Positions 27,038-59,177 of a stretch of DNA of 64,000 nucleotides are shown in pieces. Every line of letters starts with the position of its first letter. Positions within the stretch are counted from its first letter, which is position 1. The position numbers were made by a program, and so were the translations under genes. Source of the DNA: Brachyhypopomus gauderio (Eukaryota; Chordata; Actinopteri; Gymnotiformes; Hypopomidae); the NCBI RefSeq assembly GCF_052324685.1, contig NC_135213.1:40947700-41011699 (forward strand). Direction: 5' to 3'. The notes beneath the pieces were generated by a model, which did no database searches, was not told where the DNA came from, and was given only the letters and a program-made list of their open reading frames with translations.

Positions 27038-29341
27038 ATTAAATATATAAGCACTACTCAATAAATACAACTGTAAAACCTTGAGGAAAGCTACAAACGC
27101 ACTAGACTAAGAACGGTGCTTGCTGCACTGATTACTTCAAGTCTGAAATCAACAGCCTCTATATGGCAAAAGCAACCAGCTCAACTCTGGACACACTTAC
27201 TACTCCAGCAGGAGCACCATGTCGTGCTCCGTCTCGTAGGCCATGTGCAGGTTGATCACGCGCGGGTTGTTCCTGGCCGCCTCCAGCACTGCCATCTCAT
27301 GGACGACCTCTGACCTGCAGTCGCGACCCCGCCGCCGCTTCTTCACGAACTTCGCTGCAAACACTTTCCCCGTGACCTTCTCCACACACTTCTTCACCAC
27401 TGCAAATTTCCCCCTGAAAGAGGAACACGGGTCACCATCTGTGGCTCAACAGCTCCAAGACCTGCTCGTCCCGCATGAGCGTTCTGTGGGAGCTTTGGTG
27501 ACTTCCACAGTTTGTTTTTAGTTAAAATAATGTATTTCATGTTTCATCTCTGTTTGTGTGAGGCCTATCACATATAGAACAATAAATTCATGAGATAATG
27601 TTCACAACCATTCATCACCAAAACTAATTAGGTTCACATACAACACTTCTTTCTCTTTCATTATTAAATGGGCCCTCTGAAACGCTAGAAGAATCAAAAA
27701 GGGTCAAATGTGAAAGGAATTATTTAATCCAATTTTTTTTTTGCAGTTACAGTCTGACTCATTTGCATTCCTAAATGACTTTTTAATTGCACATAACTCA
27801 TGGAAAGGTATTACTGTACTAAGTAAATTATGACACAATGGTAACACTTCCTGTGTCTTTGGTACATTCCAGTCAGCTGAAATGATTATGACACAACAGT
27901 AGCACAGCAGCACTTCCTGTGTCTTTGGTACATTAGACTCCTCCTCCAGACCTTTCAGCTCATCCTGGTAGTACCCAGAACAGTTACAACACCATTAACT
28001 TTTATGTACCACACATACATTACAGGCTAATAAAATACAGTGCTGCCCTGCCACTTGTTTGTGTACTGCACCAGTGAAAGTTTTATATCAGGTACTCAGT
28101 GCAAAGGCAAACATCCACACCCCAAGTACAATTATTCAAAAGCATAATTCACTGTAACATGGCCGGGAGCTCAAATATCCTTGGGGCTGTGTCAAAGCAT
28201 TAAAAACACAGCCTAAAGAAGAACATCTAATTACAAGTTCACCGGTATGAGTTCTGCAAGCAAGGATGGACTGAACATCAAAGCTCACTGAGCCTCCTGA
28301 CACTTGTGTTTTCTTGTCTCTCAGATATTGTTGAGCACCGTATTTGCAAAAATGCAAACATTTCCATTTCCAAGCCAATATCATGAATGAATGTGCATGT
28401 GCATACAAAGCCCTTCAGACAACATGCTCACCACAGAACTTCCTCTGTGCTAGACACACAAATGCACACACACAACTCCACACATGCGCTGTAGTTGACA
28501 TACATAACAAAGACTACAAACATTTTCATTGAAAATAAACTGTAAAAAGAACCTCCTGTTTAAGGAAAGGATGACATCCACTTTAACAAAGATGTATAGA
28601 TCCTGTAGTCTACATATGGACTTAAAGCCTACAGTGTAGTGCAGGAAGTATTGGGTTCCTACTACCATTTCTCCTTGTGCAGTATTCTCACAGTTCTGAA
28701 ATATACTTCCCACTTTAATTTCCTTCCTTTGTACAACACACACACACACACAGTTAAAAACAACAGACTTAACAAGTATTTAGTTTCTCAAAGGATGTAG
28801 CAAACACAATGTATTCCACAGTACCTCACTAATTAGATCAAGTTTATTTTGTATTTAGCCCTTTTTTTGTTTGTTTGTTTTTACAAAGCTCAACTATCTA
28901 CCTGGTTTATAGCTATATAGTTCATTGTTCACACTAAATAATGTAGGCATCAGTCCGAATTAGACAGTGTAAATAAATGATCTATAAGTGTGAACAGAGC
29001 TCTGGGTTAAAGTTAAGCTTAGGCTTAAGGTTAGTCTTAGGGTTAGTAAATGTGACATGTGTTGTAAAAAGCGCTATATAAATAAATTTGACTTTGACTA
29101 AATGCTTCTCTTCAACGCAAACACGATAACTACACTTGTGTGTAAGAGCTGGTAGACCCCGCGTCCCGTGTGTGTGGTTCTGGGCTCTGTGAGTGTCCCG
29201 GTCCCGGGCGGACACGACCCACCTGCCGAGCTCGCCGGTGATGTCGAAGAGCGTGTGGAGGGGCTCGGTCAGCACCGGGGTCTGCACGTCCGTCAGCAGC
29301 ACCGCGGCTCCGCTCCGGCTGTCCTGTCGCCTCCGGGCCAT
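24737..29341 (-). CDS. stk17b: serine/threonine kinase 17B (DRAK2, DAP-kinase family)
   Basis: Seven minus-strand exons: 29341-29223, 27413-27201, 26984-26846, 26656-26530, 26303-26255, 25934-25755 and 24953-24737. All phases agree; the product is 347 residues (human STK17B 372). Exon 1 starts [11 protein letters not shown] and ends at the Gly-rich loop (ELGRGKFAVV across exons 1-2). Exon 2 has the ATP-binding Lys ([16 protein letters not shown]). Exon 3 has the catalytic loop VHLDLK, the family form in place of HRDLK. Exon 4 has [13 protein letters not shown] (DFG) and GTPEY. Exons 5-6 have [17 protein letters not shown] and [20 protein letters not shown]. Exon 7 ends the kinase domain ([13 protein letters not shown]) and adds the tail EDKENI...KKFRFEDD, diagnostic of STK17B over 17A. 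Family role: pro-apoptotic kinase that sets T-cell receptor thresholds. Its neighbour hecw2 is also the human neighbour. Confidence 0.95.
25941..25983. repeat. (CA)n microsatellite against the stk17b exon 6 acceptor
   Basis: On the gene strand this is a (TG)n tract ending GAGACAG, the 3' splice site whose exon starts at 25934. Confidence 0.95.
26360..26414. repeat. (TG)n-TA-(CA)n palindromic microsatellite in stk17b intron 4
   Basis: A TG run (26360-26378) is followed directly by a CA run (26380-26414), so the tract can form a hairpin. It is followed by a GAGGAGGAA purine tract. Confidence 0.9.
26998..27034. repeat. (CA)n microsatellite against the stk17b exon 3 acceptor
   Basis: On the gene strand this reads (TG)n then TCTCTCCTTCCAG, the 3' splice site whose exon starts at 26984. 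Confidence 0.95.
27414..29222 (-). other. stk17b intron 1
   Basis: No internal gene was recognised. A 28-bp segment with CACTTCCTGTGTCTTTGGTA occurs twice (27845 and 27911). A retroposon 3' tail lies at 29060-29100. Confidence 0.5.
29060..29100 (+). mobile_element. retroposon 3'-tail fragment
   Basis: Reads AAAGCGCTATATAAATAAAT followed by TTGACTTTGAC, the 3' end typical of fish SINE/LINE copies; the body is not recognisable. Confidence 0.5.
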
Positions 29342-29690
29342 GCGAATATCAGCGGAGAACCGGACCGAGACCGGGTTATCACGCCAACCGGCTCCCTCTA
29401 ACGAACACACCGCCCGCCACGTTTAATCCCGAACTTGTATCGCCGTAGATCGTTTGTTTTCACCGCATATTTAACGTCTTTCCGGATACAGACAGTTGAA
29501 AAACCGGCACCGCGTACCGGAGTCGCAGCGCTTCCGGACACGACCGACACCGCGGCGCGCTTCACGCTCCCGCCACTTGCCCAACTTCGGTTAGTCCGTG
29601 TAATCCGCCGACCACAGAAAAACCGACCGACCGACCCGGGTCACACCGACACCTTCGCGGGGTTCCGGGACGATGACGTCAACCGTGACC
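29180..29690 (-). promoter_or_regulatory. stk17b CpG-rich promoter and first exon
   Basis: CpG density is high on both sides of the start codon (29341), in contrast to surrounding AT-rich DNA. No TATA box was seen. This fits a CpG-island promoter. Confidence 0.5.
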
Positions 29691-29727
29691 CGCGCTCGGT
29701 AAGAAACAAACAAACAAACAAACAAAC

Positions 29728-30396
29728 GGAACCGCCGCGCCGGTGTTACACCAGATTCAGTGACCGTGAACTTTTGTGCGCTGTTTCACAGCTCTGTGAC
29801 CACAGGGGGCGCTGTTTCACAGTTCTGTGACCACAGGGGGCGCTGTTTCACAGCTCTGTGACCACAGGGGGCGCTGTTTCACAGCTCTGTGACCACAGGG
29901 GGCGCAGTTTCGCAGTTCTGTGACCACAGGGGGCGCTGTTTCACAGTTCTGTGCCCCTTTGGATAAAATGTTTAAATGTGGACTAATAAAATGTTGGGGT
30001 CCTTTTTTTCATTGATTTCTGTTATTGTGGAGTCACGGTGGACTATTTTTACCTGGAGATTCAGTGGCTGCCGTCAGAATTGGTGACCCCAGTTAAAAGG
30101 CTCACCTGTCCATCCCATTCATGATTATTTTTGTTGGCTGCAATGGTTAGGGGATGGTAAGTCTTCTTTAAGTACATTTATGTAATTAAGAGACGATATC
30201 TTTTGGCTCGCGAACACCAACAAAACGAGAAAATACGCGCATCAGCGTAGTTTACGTAGCGTTCGTAATGTGCTCGTGCCTGTGATCAGAAACTGTGAAA
30301 CAGCGCCCCCTGTGGTCACAGAACTGTGAAACAGCGCCCCCGGTGGTCACAAAACTCCACGGTCACTGAATCTGGTGTAACACCGGCGCGGCGGAA
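29728..30396. repeat. 31-bp tandem repeats in an inverted-repeat frame upstream of stk17b
   Basis: Five direct units of about 31 bp contain CTGTGACCACAGGGGGCGC (about 29790-29950). Two reverse-complement units occur at 30298-30352. The outer sequence (CCGCCGCGCCGGTGTTACAC, from about 29732) also returns inverted, ending near 30396. The loop of about 340 bp includes AATTGGTGACCCCAG (30078-30092), which looks like a fragment of a retroelement primer-binding region. Confidence 0.85.
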
Positions 30397-33300
30397 CTGC
30401 AAGTGTGAAACAGCACACAACTCGGTTCAACTACTAAAGGTCCGAGAGTCTTTAAGGTGTATTTAGAGCCACATCAAGCGTTTCTGAAAAATTATAATTT
30501 CCCCAAAGTTACAATTTCTCCAATTATGTACAGGCCTATGATGTACAAATAAAACAATCAGCCGTGAGTTAAATAGAAGAAAAACCTTCGTCTGCTGTAA
30601 TTTAAAGCATAAACAAAAGTGTTAGAGAAAATCCAGCCAACAAGTGTCTTTGGACAAGTTTGATCCTATATTCCAGTTTAATTTAAATTTTAACTGTTAA
30701 ATAAAAGTTAAATTTATGATTACAAGTGATTTGTAATGTTCTACTTATGTGGGCAAACATGTTATTTTAATAAAGTAATCCTCATTCAAACATGTTATTT
30801 TAATAATCCCCATTCAAACATGTTATTTTAATAATCCTCATTAAAACATGTTGTTTTAATAATCCTCATTCAAACATGTTATTTTAATAATCCTCATTCA
30901 AACATGTTATTTTAATAAAGTAATCCCCATTCTTGTGACATATATTCTGACCCATGGACTCATGGACTCTGATCCATAATATACTCTAGTCACTGAATAG
31001 CAGGACATGTGAAACAGTCAAAATATTAATTCACTCTGCATCACTTGTTTTTTGAAGATCCCATTCAAACTGAGATGAATTGAACTAATAACGTATTTAT
31101 ATATCTATTAATATTCCTGTAAGATTAACTTTCAAGTTCAAGTTCAACACCCATCAATGAGAAACTTGCTACTGGGGGAAAATCCCCTAGTGCTTGTATG
31201 CAGCTTTATGAAGTGAAACTACAGTAGGGGTTTTCTATGTTTTTTTCTCTATATTTGGAGGATAATCTGATTTCAGTTTATGGCATTTGAAAGGGACTTT
31301 TGAAGAGATGTTATTAGAGAAAATAACATAGGGAATTATTATTATTATTATTTTAACTCTCATTGCTGTTCAATGTCATCTTTAGTCTCCACTAACCATC
31401 TAAACCAAAAAGATTTTACAGTTTGCATACAAAAGACACAAAAAAGTGAAACTGTGCACACAAAAAGAGACTATTCTAGCATCCAAACCTTTGGTACATT
31501 CAGTGCAAAATATAATTTAAACATGAAACAAGACAAGCAACCATATAGTACAACTATATACAAAAATGGATGTGACTGAACCACAATCACACTTTCAGGT
31601 GCCCAAACTGTAGGTGAGTGCAGCTCTATCAGATTACACAGACGTTCACTATAATCTCAGCACAGATGAAACAGGGGGATATGAAAGTGTCTTTTTTCTT
31701 TAATTCCATAAGCCCATCCCATCCGTTGTTAACAGCAACTCCTCATGCAAATAAAGCTAATCTGCACTGCTGTTGTTTCACTAATTCCAGCATGCAATAT
31801 CAAGCTATGACACAACGCCACCTAAAGGTCAGACTTAGGTACTGCATTTAAGAGCCTGCATGCATTAGTTTAGCCATAAATCAGTTTATACAGAGAAAAT
31901 CAGCCTTGAGTTTTGGAACAAATTAAATCTTTTAGGTTCTATACTATAACCAAATATCCATTGATATGTCATGTGTGTGTATGTGTATGTGTGTGTGTAT
32001 GTGTCATGTGTGTGTGCATGTGCATGTGCATGTGTATGTGTGCAGGTTTGTTTATGATTATGAATTCATTATGTGGTTATCTTGAGAATCTTGAGAAATA
32101 ATCACAGTAATCTTGAGAAAATCTTGAGAAAATCAAAAGAAGATCCAGTGGTTTCTTAAAATGTCTGAACAGTGCTGAAGAGTGAGAACAGAGCATGAAA
32201 GAGTCTGAATTCTTATAACCAACAGTAACATTTACTCTTCTGTGCCTTCTAGTTATGTCATTACTTATTATGAAAACGCATTTGTTTTTGTCGTATTCTT
32301 TCAAATACCAGTAGTGGTGAACGATGAGTCGTTGTCCACCTGGAGACAAACTGAGGTAGTGTTATTGAACCCACTATTCCAGCCCTTCCTAGTGATCTCA
32401 GACCAAAACTAACAGATCCCTACAGATCTTCCATATGAAACTTTAGTAGATAAATATCCAAATAAATATTAGTGTAACAATATTGCGTATGGTTTTTCAT
32501 GTACTAAATCCCTACTACTACATATGCTAATAATCATTCTATGTAGTAATCCCCAACTATTACATGTAGTAACCTGTTTTACTACACACACAGTCCCTGT
32601 GTGGGGATAAGAACCCTCAGTTAACCACCAGAGGGCTCCAAACATCTGTTCTTGTTTATGTTCAAAACAGAATTGTCAGTTTTATTTTATTTTTCTTTGT
32701 TTTCCTCTTTTAAAGAGCTCTTAAGATTAATGTACAGATTTTCTACATGTCCCAGAACAGTTAGGTTTTAGAGCACGTTAATGAAACATCTTAGGTCAGA
32801 GCCAGGTTGTAGCTCATCCAGCTTGAAGCAGGATGATGGACCTGGAACATCTTGGAACATGTTCCTCTTCAACATCTCTAAAAGGCTCCTCACCCTTTCC
32901 GTTATGAGCCAGGGATTTACAAACGACGGTATTTGTAGTATGTTAACACTGATGTTAAAAAACATATCTGATGTTAAAAAAAAATTGTATCTTTATAAGA
33001 TTAAAAAAGATTTTTGATTTCTGAATTAATTCAGGATCTACCGTAACATTCAGTGAGTATTAAGCTGTATCCTGTAATGGCTCCTGGTTCTGATTTAACT
33101 AAACCATGACTAAACCATCAGGACCCACTAGGCCTCAGGGTGGTTATGTCTCGAAGGACAACTCCTCACTGACACCTCTGCTTTGAGAACATGCCTGTAT
33201 CAACTACAGATGCCTTCACCTCTGACGAAATACGCTGTGAATGAAGTCCTGTAAGTTGAATTCTGTATTCAAATTACATATTTAAAGGTGCCAGTCTCCA

Positions 33301-34195
33301 CAGATGAGGGAGGTATAGGAGGACCTGTTACCATGAGAACCATTCCAATGGCTCCCTGGAACATAACTCACACATGATGGACCCTGAAGACTCACTGACG
33401 TGTGTTTCTTCAGCAGGGAAACAGATAAATGGAGTGAAAAATGTTGTGAATGTATTCAAGTGGGTGTGTGTGTGAATATAGAAAGTATTAGGGTAAAGGT
33501 TACTTATTGTTCTGCTAATATTTTACACACACGTGTGTGTGTGTGTTTGTGCATGTGTTTTTATGTCTATGTGTGCATGTGTATGCGTTTGTTAGTGTGT
33601 TTATGCATGTGTGCATGTGTTTGTGTTTATGTGTGTCCTCTTGTGTGCGGTTGGCTGTGGTTTCTGCAGACCAGACAGCAGGTCTTAGTATTCAGTACAT
33701 TAGTAGTCACCACAAATTCACGCTTAATTCAGTCTCGTGGGCTGCGTGTGGTGGGAGTGGGGGAGACTGCAGGGCCCTTGCAGCCCACTGTGAGAGCGCA
33801 GATGAGGTTTGAAGACACAGAAGGGACTTGGAGTCTATACGGAGTTCCAGGCTTAAAAACCATCAATTTCTCTTTGCTCTTCCTCACTCTGCAGTGATCT
33901 GGATCATACTTCTTACATCAGCGTCTTCTGTATTCCTAGTCTGTAGTTCTCTAGTTCTTCTCTGGTCTGTAGTTCTTCTCTGGTCTGTAGTTCTGTGTTA
34001 TAGTTGTGTAGTCCTGCTCTGTACTTGACTATTTGTTTGTGATGTCTTCATAACATGTTCCTTGATCTGATCTGTAGAACATCTTTGAGCTTGGGAAAGG
34101 TGTTATATGACATGTTATTGTTAAAATCTACATGGAGGTCCATGCTGTGACAAAGCGAAGAAAGTTTAGTGCAGAGGAGATTCAGGGAGGCAATT
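30397..34195. other. stk17b-hecw2 intergenic region
   Basis: No exon was recognised. Contents: six copies of a 29-30-bp unit with CATGTTATTTTAATAATCC at 30758-30935; (TG)/(CATG) tracts at 31965-32045 and 33528-33640; and a short tandem of CTCTGGTCTGTAGTT at 33950-33990. Part of the last kilobase is likely the hecw2 3' UTR. Confidence 0.5.
30758..30935. repeat. 29-30-bp minisatellite, six copies
   Basis: Units share AAACATGTTATTTTAATAAT followed by CCTCATTC; the first and last copies carry an extra AAGTA. Confidence 0.9.
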
Positions 34196-52530
<18,335 letters not shown>

Positions 52531-53019
52531 CTATGAGCAAGAACACACAGAAAACCTGCTTTCAGTTAAAGGGTAAACAACAAGATATTTTACATTTTAC
52601 AGGTTTTAAAAGAACATTTTCTGCAACTGCAGATCCTCTTAGGGACGCCTTACAATGGAGATTAATGTGGAAAATATGCCAAATGCAAGGGGCATAAGCT
52701 GAGCACATGTTTAACACGCCTGGTCCAGGTCGTACACATCTGCTTCCTATAATCAGTCCTGTCAGGCCTCAAAATACTGGAATGCAGAATGAGAAAGTAA
52801 TGATCCAAAATCGACAACTGAAAAACAAGACAGGTACATCAGACAGGGCAACAGCTAATGAAGAGACAGGATGTCATGATAACCAATGAAACAAACGGGT
52901 TGTATGTACAGGAAGTGATGAGGAACCCCAAAACAACACAGCTTCTGAAAAGGTGCGGGTGCCATGGCAACACTGGGGGGTGCACATGCTGCTTGGTCTC
53001 CCAGTCTCACTGGAAAAGT
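52531..53019 (-). other. hecw2 intron, no exon seen
   Basis: No upstream hecw2 exon was recognised from here to the window end, so the next exon lies beyond 64000. Confidence 0.5.
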
Positions 53020-53097
53020 AAGACATTAGTAAATCATTTTTCTGCTAGATTACACTCTTAGTAAATCATGTTTCTGCTAGATTACACTCTTAGTAAA
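53020..53097. repeat. left end of the AT-rich satellite
   Basis: Two to three units of TTAGTAAATCATGTTTCTGC and TAGATTACACTC before the 4.8-kb hAT insertion. The same satellite resumes at 57896. Confidence 0.9.
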
Positions 53098-53507
53098 CTG
53101 TGTTAATTTCATTGATGAATAATTTTTGTCATAGTTTTCGTCAACAAACCTTTTTTTCATGACGAAAATGAGATGATAACTAAATAAAAACTATACGAAG
53201 GGATAAAAACGATGACGAAATTAATGGACATTTTCGTCAACAAATAAAAACGAGATGAAAATATTGGCCAGCGACGACGACATCCAATAAGACCTGATTT
53301 AGTTTAGTGAAAGGTAGGGATAAGTTAAGAGATCCAACCGTAACTACTTTAGCGCACACGGAGAGGCGGGACAAACCGGGTAACCGTCCAATCAGTACTA
53401 ACGTCTTCACATCGCTCAGAACCCGGGAAGACCAAACCAGCCTGTGAACTGTGGTCACTCATGAAATTAAACTCGAAGTTAACTCGACAGTGTCAGCAGG
53501 GAGAAAG

Positions 53508-53625
53508 ATGAGCGGCGATATATGGACACATTTCTCATTTTACTTTGAGAAAAACAAACCGGTGTGTAAACCATGTGGGATGATGATGTCGGGAAAAATC
53601 GACAAATGAAACGACATCTGCGGGC
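53508..53625 (+). pseudogene. hAT transposase BED-type zinc finger remnant
   Basis: An ATG at 53508 opens MSGDIWTHFSFYFEKNKPVC followed by KPCG and MSGK, the W..F and CxxC part of a BED finger. A stop follows. The second half (MKRHLRA, the His part) is in another frame. Only this N-terminal piece survives before the Harbinger insertion. Confidence 0.6.
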
Positions 53626-53904
53626 TATGGCATTGTTGTTTTTACGGCACCCAGTTTTATATAGAATGTAATATGTATTGTTCATAAACTTTATATGTTT
53701 GTCAGGTAGAGCGGGCCTACTGGGGTATTCCAAGAAGCGGGTTAAGCGAGAAAACCAGGTAAGTTAACTCAGAATTCACAGAAACTCGAGGTTTTCCGTT
53801 CCAGAAACCGAGCTTAAAGAGACCATGAGTCAGTTACTATAGCAACTTATGTTCTGAAGCTAACCTGCTCGCTGGCAGGTTAACTTGAACCTAAATCAGA
53901 GTTA

Positions 53905-55522
<1,618 letters not shown>

Positions 55523-55537
55523 TACAAACACGTCATC

Positions 55538-56804
55538 ATGACGTGTCCTTTCCTCGAGGATCATGTGGATATTGAAGCTCAGTTTATTCGCCGAGCTCTT
55601 CATCGGGAACGCCTTATAAAACCCCGATTATTCGGATTATTTTTAAATGAACGTTATCGTTTTTCAGCACAATCCATTACTTACATCAATAACATTATTA
55701 AGCGTCAAATTTCAAATATTACACATCGCGGATCAGCCCTAAATTCTCTCCAGATTTTTATACATCTCTCTTCGTTTTTTTTTTGCTAGTGGAAGTTTTC
55801 TTTATAGTGTAGGAGATGCAGAACCTGTCAGCAAAGCTACTGTATGTCGGTCTGTAAAGTATGTCTGGCATAAAACGACTAGTGCCCAGTTTTGTGGTGT
55901 TTCCTGGGCATAAGCCAGCTATGGACATCAAAGAGGAATTCCACAGCATCGTTGGTTTGTCTTTAATTCACACGGACAATAAAGAAATTAAGCAAAGGAG
56001 AAGCAATATATAACGAACTTCATTCCATTTACATTTTAAGGATTTCCTAGAGTGATTGATGGAACCCACATATGCTACCTATTACAGCACCATTAGAACA
56101 TGAAGGCGATTACATAAACAGAAAATCCATCCATAGCATTAATGTACAGGTACTAACCTTTATAATCCTTAATGAATAATGTACTTATCTTTAATGGTAA
56201 CAAAAATAACGTAGCTATTGTAACAGACCGTTCTCCCCATCAAGATCATATGTGATGCTTCCCACCTCATCACAAATGTTGAAACCAGATGGCCAAGATC
56301 CGTGTATGATTCCACACTGTACAACAAATCTGAATAGAGTAGGCCTGTGGTAGTTTTGCTAGTTGTTCACATGCAGTGTAATAGTTAAATCATTGCAAAC
56401 CCTAGTGCGATTATAGGACACTATGACGGCCTCCTTCATGGAGACAGAGGGTATCCCTGCCTGTCCTATAGGCCTATCTCATGACTCCCTATTCAGATCT
56501 TGCACCTGGACCACAGTCCTGCTACAATCAGGCCCACAGCAAAACCAGGACAAGAATTGAAATGACCCTAGGAATCCTCGAGGCCAGGTTCCAGTGCCTG
56601 AAGGGGCTCAGAGTAACCTGTGATAGGGCATGCCACATAATAATGGCATATGTGGTATTACACAACATTGCAACCATCCAGGAAGAGCGACAGCCTACCA
56701 TCTCTGACATGCCCACAGATGAGGAACCTTACATGCATGTGGGTGACAACAGAGATGGTGGAGTTGTCAGAGACTCCATCTGCAATCACTCATTTCCACA
56801 TTAA
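55538..56804 (+). pseudogene. HARBI1-like Harbinger transposase, decayed
   Basis: Fragments in different frames follow the HARBI1 order: FIRRALHRERLIKPR and FGLFLNERYRFSAQSITYI (55538-55787); a VSKATV piece (about 55830); an IDGTHI-type piece (about 56055); and TRTRIEMTLGILEARFQCLK with VVLHNIA (about 56540-56680). Several frameshifts and stops separate them. It is not able to encode a nuclease. Confidence 0.75.
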
Positions 56805-57895
56805 ATCATGCACCACCACCCACCCCACCATCCACCCTGTAACCTTTTAATATACATTACAGTCAAATTCACTGTTATATTTCATTTTTCCTGTAAATAA
56901 ATATATTTTAGAATATATTTTAAGAATAACATATAGTTATGTACAGCCATACCACTTTGTACTATATTCTTATACTTCATTTTTATCTGATGCCATGTGT
57001 GTTTCACACCACTCAGATTAGACCTGGAATTAGTAAGTGTTCAATTAAAAATATATTTAAAAACTCAATACAGTATTATAAACGTGGAGAATATAATAAT
57101 ATAATCGCGCCCTTCTGCTAAATATAAAAATATCATTTTCACTCACACATTAACTCTGTTGGCAATTTTTTGACATGCTGACTGCCTTTCTCTAGCAGCT
57201 ACCGCAGTATTACATTTACGTTTAATAATATCTAAATATTCTGCATACGCAGTCATTAATACTTCAAGCTACAGTGGTGTGAAATACGATGCTCGGCTGA
57301 TTTTTGCGTTTAAGTCCATGATAAATCCTATTTATCTGCGTTCCATTAAGAATGCTTTTTATAGTTACGCGTGAACGTGCTTCTGTCTGGGTCAACCTAC
57401 TCAGAGTTGAGCGACCCTGATTACTTTAACTCCGATCAGCCATTTTGGAACCGAAAACTCTGAGTATGTCAGCTCGGGGTAAGACAACTCCAGAGTTCAG
57501 GGTTAAGTTTAGAGTTTGTTAAACCTGCTTTCTTGAATACCCCCCTGGTCATCAATGTTTTGTTATTGTTATGCTCAGTAACTATAAGTTCAGGTCAATA
57601 AAGTTGTTTGGAAATTTGTTTTTTGTATATATTGCACATACAAACAATAATATTCTGTAACTGGTTAATGTTTCATTTTGTGCAAGTGTATATAATGACT
57701 ATTACACCATTTATATTTTAATCAACTAAATTCTTGATAATTAGTCGACTAAATTCTAATGATAATTAGTCGACTAAAACTAGACTAAAACTAAAAACAA
57801 CTCCAATGACTAAATTATGATTAAAACTAAATCACATTTTAGTCAAAAGACTAAGACTAAAACTAAAACTAAAATTGCTGGCAAAATTAACACTG

Positions 57896-58092
57896 TTAGT
57901 AAATCATGTTTCTAATAGATTACACTCTTCACTAGATCACTAGATTACACTTGTAGTAAATCATGTTTCTACTAGATTACACTCCACTAGATCACTAGAT
58001 TATACTCTTAGAAAATCATGTTTCTAATAGATTACACTTCACTAGATCACTAGATTGCACTCTTAGTTAATCGTGTTTCTAATAGGTTACAC
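57896..58092. repeat. AT-rich satellite, segment 2
   Basis: Units TTAGTAAATCATGTTTCTAA and TAGATTACACTCTTCACTAG and TCACTAGATT between two hAT insertions. Confidence 0.95.
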
Positions 58093-58142
58093 CAGTGATT
58101 CTCAACTAGTGGGTCGCAGACACGTTCTGGGTAGGTCGCGGA

Positions 58143-59080
58143 CAGTGATGGCTTAGTTACCTTGAAAAAGTTATCCGATTACTGATTACTCCTTTTAAAA
58201 GTAACTTAGTTACGTTACTGATTACTTGATTTTAAAAGTAATACTACGTTAGATTACAAGTTACTTTAGTAGTTTCAGCAGCAAAATAAAATTTTCCAAT
58301 ACTCACTTTATTGGAAGTGCATTTTTAACAGTAACAATGTATTGAAGCAGGTTTGGTAACCGAGGCACAAACTGCTTAATCCAAAAATCCAGAGGAGGGA
58401 AACTTGATTGATAACGCAACTCTGGCGCGCGCAGGACCCGCCCACCCCCAGTGTCACTTAAAGGGCTAAGACTCTTTGAGTGGCCAAGTGTCTGTCCGTT
58501 AGGGAATTCACCGTGATGAGTAGTAGTCGCTATATCCTGACATTACGTTTGTGTAGCTGCGCGGTATTATTTGTACATTTATTTGTAAACGTAATATAAG
58601 CGAATTGTTCAGTCAGACAGCTATTTGTTGTGAATACCATTACAATTTCAAGCATTTTGAAGTAGGCTACGCTAGTCAAAATTCCAGCACTTTTCAAACG
58701 TGGAACACAAAGCAACATTAAAATTCTTCAGGTAAATGTTCCTTCCCCTGTTTTTGAGGGTGTTTCTTTATACTACCACATATCGTTTCGGAGAATACTG
58801 CAAAAAATGACTTGTAAAACGTGCTCGCGCTCTCACAGGGTCGCGCGCTCTCACAGGGTCGCACGCAGCGTGCGGAGTCGAGCGCTATGGTCAGATGCAA
58901 AAGTATAACTGAGCCAAGAAGAAAGCAAAAATATATATATTTTTACTAGGGCAAATAAAAATAGTAACGCACAGTTATTTGGATAAGTAACTTTAATCTG
59001 ATTACTAGACTGGAAATAGTAGCGCGTTATATTACTCGTTACCGAAAAAAGTGGTAAGATTAGAGTTACTGACATCACTG
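58143..59080. mobile_element. 938-bp hAT-type element nested in the 2.4-kb hAT
   Basis: Ends CAGTGATGGCTTAGTTACC and inverted AGTTACTGACATCACTG, with GTTAC/GTAAC subterminal repeats. The perfect 8-bp duplication GTCGCGGA lies at 58135-58142 and 59081-59088. Its middle (58590-58740) shares sequence, inverted, with the element at 44279-45844. Confidence 0.95.
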
Positions 59081-59177
59081 GTCGCGGACAGCTTGTAAAA
59101 AAAATTAGTAGGCTACTCTTCTAATTCAAATTTTGTACTCTTCTTTTATCTTGAAAAAAGACAGAGGCACATGCCAA

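Noticed and set aside
30076..30095. AATTGGTGACCCCAG as the primer site of a second retrotransposon
   Set aside because: No LTR pair, gag or pol lies nearby; kept only as a possible fragment within the inverted repeat.
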